Part shown: positions 62,186 through 64,000 of the stretch, in pieces
Layout: every line of letters begins with the position of its first letter
Numbering within the stretch: the first letter of the stretch is position 1
Source of the DNA: Sitta carolinensis
Taxonomy: Eukaryota > Chordata > Aves > Passeriformes > Sittidae
Assembly: GCA_032173965.1 (NCBI GenBank)
Contig: CM063290.1
Span: forward strand, 12,487,501-12,551,500
DNA length: 64,000 nucleotides
Direction: 5' to 3'
Made by a program: the position numbers and the translations under genes
The notes under the pieces: model-generated
Told to the model about the DNA's origin: nothing
What the model saw: the letters and a program-made list of their open reading frames with translations, nothing else
Database searches by the model: none

Positions 62186-62239
62186 ATGTTTGGAAATATA
62201 CCTGCTATGCTGAAACGATGGATTGCTTATGCATTGTAA
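62186..62239 (+). other. Upstream ORF overlapping the alpha start codon
   Basis: An ATG at 62186 opens a 17-codon frame (MFGNIPAMLKRWIAYAL) that ends at TAA 62237-62239, 20 bases inside the alpha coding exon and out of frame with it. It matters only if the alpha transcript starts upstream of 62186. In that case ribosomes using this ATG would terminate beyond the alpha start, so alpha translation would need leaky scanning or reinitiation. The ORF itself is seen directly; its inclusion in the mRNA is not known. Confidence 0.35.
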
Positions 62240-62247
62240 CAACAAAG
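62218..62247 (+). CDS. DLG1: DLG1 alternative first coding exon (alpha isoform, palmitoylation motif)
   Basis: ATG at 62218 opens MDCLCIVTTK and runs directly into a GTAAGA splice donor at 62248. MDCLCIVTTK is the N-terminus of the alpha isoforms of DLG family MAGUKs, best known from PSD-95 (DLG4), where Cys3 and Cys5 are palmitoylated and anchor the scaffold at the postsynaptic membrane. An alpha form of SAP97/DLG1 with the same motif replaces the L27 head and shifts the protein toward synaptic sites. Here the exon lies between DLG1 exon 3 and the exon expected to begin KYRYQDED, on the correct strand and in the correct phase (0), so assignment to DLG1 is strong. The start context is good (A at -3, G at +4). 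There is no CpG island around it, which implies a separate, tissue-restricted promoter. It is too short for ordinary gene finders. The 5' extent of the exon is unknown. Confidence 0.92.
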
Positions 62248-64000
62248 GTAAGATGATAAAGCTTTTGATTAATACCTACAATCTTGGAAGTTCTTGTTGA
62301 ACCTTTCTTCCAGTTTTTACTGCCTGTAATGAAAATGCCTTGATGGTTTTCTAGTGTTGATCTTTTTTAAACTTGAAACTGCACAGATCTTCAAAATAAA
62401 TTCTCTAGCTGTTGCTAAGAACAATCATAGATGTTAATGCTTTGAAGAGCTAATTATGCACATATTGAAAAGTGTAGTAGAATGATTTTTTTCCCCTCAT
62501 TCTGCAGAATTTTCATAAAAATTCACTCTCTTTAAATGTGCTAAAGTGGTAGTTTGCTTTTTATTCCAGAATAAGAAATTCCTAATGTTGTTTTACATAA
62601 CCTTTATCGGGACATGTTTAAAATAATCATCAAAGAGGAGAAGACAAATCTGGCAAGTCATGTTAGGGATGGATATATTTCAAGAGCTTTATTATTTTGA
62701 CACCCTGCTGCTTTGAGGTGAAGACACCCAGAAAACTTAGTGTTATTATTTCTGTGCTAGGATAAAGTTTTATGTAAGTTTGATTTTAATGCAGTCTACT
62801 TGTAACTGCTAAAGATAAAATCTGATGCATAAACATAATATATTAGTATTGTGCTTATCAAGTATTGACTTGGTGAGTTTGATGTTTTTGGAGGCTTTTT
62901 ATTTTCCTTCAAGTAGTAAAATTGTTGTGTATTACTCCCCTTTCCCTGGATGTTGAGATAGTTGCTAGTTTAATTTTTTTTTTTTTTTTTGACAAACTGA
63001 TTTAAGTTCTGGCATTCTTTTGGATAATTTGAAACCATAAAACTTGCTTATACAAACTTCTTCTCAAGAAGTAGAATAAAATTGAACATCTTTGAGAATA
63101 TTAGGTGGATTTAATGATAGCTTTTATAAAAGAAAATATGCTTTCCGTTTTTTTTTTTGACACAAGGAAACAAAGGCTTACTGGAATGAATGAAATTACC
63201 TTGTCTCTCACTAGCAAAGGAGTCTTTCTGGTGCCTGAAATATCACAGTCCTCTTGGAAGTTAAATATACCCTTTTAACTTATGTTTCAGTGATACTAAT
63301 TTGTGGCATTTTGCCTTTATTTATTTTAGAATATTCTCTTCAGTACTGTGAGATTTGGATTAGATATTGATTGCTTCACTTCATTTATATTGATATGTAC
63401 CTTAATTTTATTGTACTTATTTTTAAAAAGGCAGAGGCAGAGCTGTCATTTTTATAACTAAAGTGCTTAACTTTAGTTTCATTTTGTGCATTTGTTTATC
63501 TTCGCATATCTTCTTGTCTAAGAGCAGAAAGACAATTTGTATGGAAAGTTAAGCTAACAGAAAACATTCTGTTAAAGAAAAAAAAAAAGTTGTTTTTCAT
63601 TATGATTAGCCTAACTCTGTGGGTGCTAAGAAGGTGAGACTACTCACAGAAATGTTGCACAGGAGAGGGAGAGATCATCTCTGCACAGCACAGACTTACA
63701 CGGGGTTAGACTGATGGTGCCTTTCCACCTGGGGTGCTGCTAACCCCATCCTTGCTGCCTGCTTCTTGTGAAGTTTTGGCCTCATTTAACTAAATGCTGC
63801 TGTAATACTTTGTAGCTTCAACCAAAGCTGTTTATTTCAAGTGGGGCTTAGAAAAGAACTGTTTGCTTCCCTGTGTGCCTGTGTGTATCTAATTACTCGG
63901 AAGTCGTAGTCCAATGAAAAGTTGGACTTTTTTTGCACTCCTTGGTTTTGTGCATAAACCTATATTTCAAATCTCAAGAAAAATCAATGCATGTAAGTAA
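62248..64000 (+). other. DLG1: DLG1 intron downstream of the alpha exon
   Basis: AT-rich intronic sequence shared by alpha and beta transcripts, continuing past the window edge. It has poly-T tracts at about 62978-62990 and near 63150. No further exon of DLG1 was recognised before 64000. Confidence 0.8.
62978..62990. repeat. Poly-T tract
   Basis: T homopolymer in the intron after the alpha exon. Confidence 0.85.

Larger units (their letters stand above)
51284..62217 (+). other. DLG1: DLG1 intron 3, part upstream of the alpha exon
   Basis: AT-rich intron with poly-A at 52200-52212, poly-T at about 54939-54953 and a TTTTATG/TTTTACA repeat at 54866-54905. It also holds a decayed CR1-like reverse-transcriptase remnant at 53.19-53.64 kb, a CpG-dense islet at 56.13-56.32 kb, a CR1 fragment at 56.88-57.25 kb and a C-rich tract at 61.03-61.08 kb. 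The rest shows nothing I can name. For beta transcripts the intron continues past the right edge. Confidence 0.85.

Noticed and set aside
1..64000. CRISPR arrays, operons, insertion sequences, tRNA or rRNA genes
   Set aside because: The sequence is a vertebrate locus. No direct-repeat/spacer array and no cloverleaf B-box or rRNA segment was seen on either strand by eye.

Overview
The window is vertebrate nuclear DNA, almost certainly from a bird or a close sauropsid relative. The evidence is split coding exons with canonical GT-AG splice sites, a classic unmethylated-type CpG island, long AT-rich introns, and repeats that are nearly all CR1 (chicken repeat 1) LINE fragments. There is no sign of bacterial, phage or plasmid organisation. 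The exact species cannot be read from the sequence. Open reading frames other than the exons listed here look like chance.

One protein-coding gene is recognisable: the 5' part of DLG1 (SAP97, discs large MAGUK scaffold protein 1) on the plus strand. The CpG-island promoter spans about 35.64-36.93 kb. The start codon of the L27-containing (beta) isoform is at 36566. Coding exon 1 (36566-36584), exon 2 (36843-36974) and exon 3 (51117-51283) together encode residues 1-106: the L27 domain and the start of the Ser/Thr/Pro-rich linker. About 11 kb further on, at 62218-62247, lies a second first exon. It encodes MDCLCIVTTK and is followed by a GTAAGA donor; this is the di-cysteine, palmitoylated (alpha) N-terminus known from the DLG family. 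Both routes end in phase 0, so both can join the same downstream exon (expected to begin KYRYQDED), which lies beyond the window. The PDZ, SH3 and guanylate-kinase exons are also outside.

Layout: 0.18-1.54 kb, an orphan CpG-rich segment of unknown ownership; 1.5-35.6 kb, an intergenic stretch with no recognised protein exon, one candidate 3'-terminal exon with a poly(A) signal near 31.0-31.15 kb, and a few simple repeats; 35.64-36.98 kb, the DLG1 beta promoter and exons 1-2; 36.98-51.1 kb, intron 2 with three CR1 fragments; 51.1-51.3 kb, exon 3; 51.3-62.2 kb, intron 3 with two more CR1-related remnants, a small CpG-dense islet and a C-rich tract upstream of the alpha exon; 62.25-64 kb, further intron.

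The main biology on view is the choice between two N-termini: an L27 oligomerisation domain from a CpG-island promoter, or a short lipid-anchored head from a CpG-poor internal start. Nothing here supports a wholly new system. The most useful observations are the alpha exon, an upstream ORF overlapping its start codon, a possible in-phase 39-nt exon in intron 2, and the orphan CpG island at the left edge.
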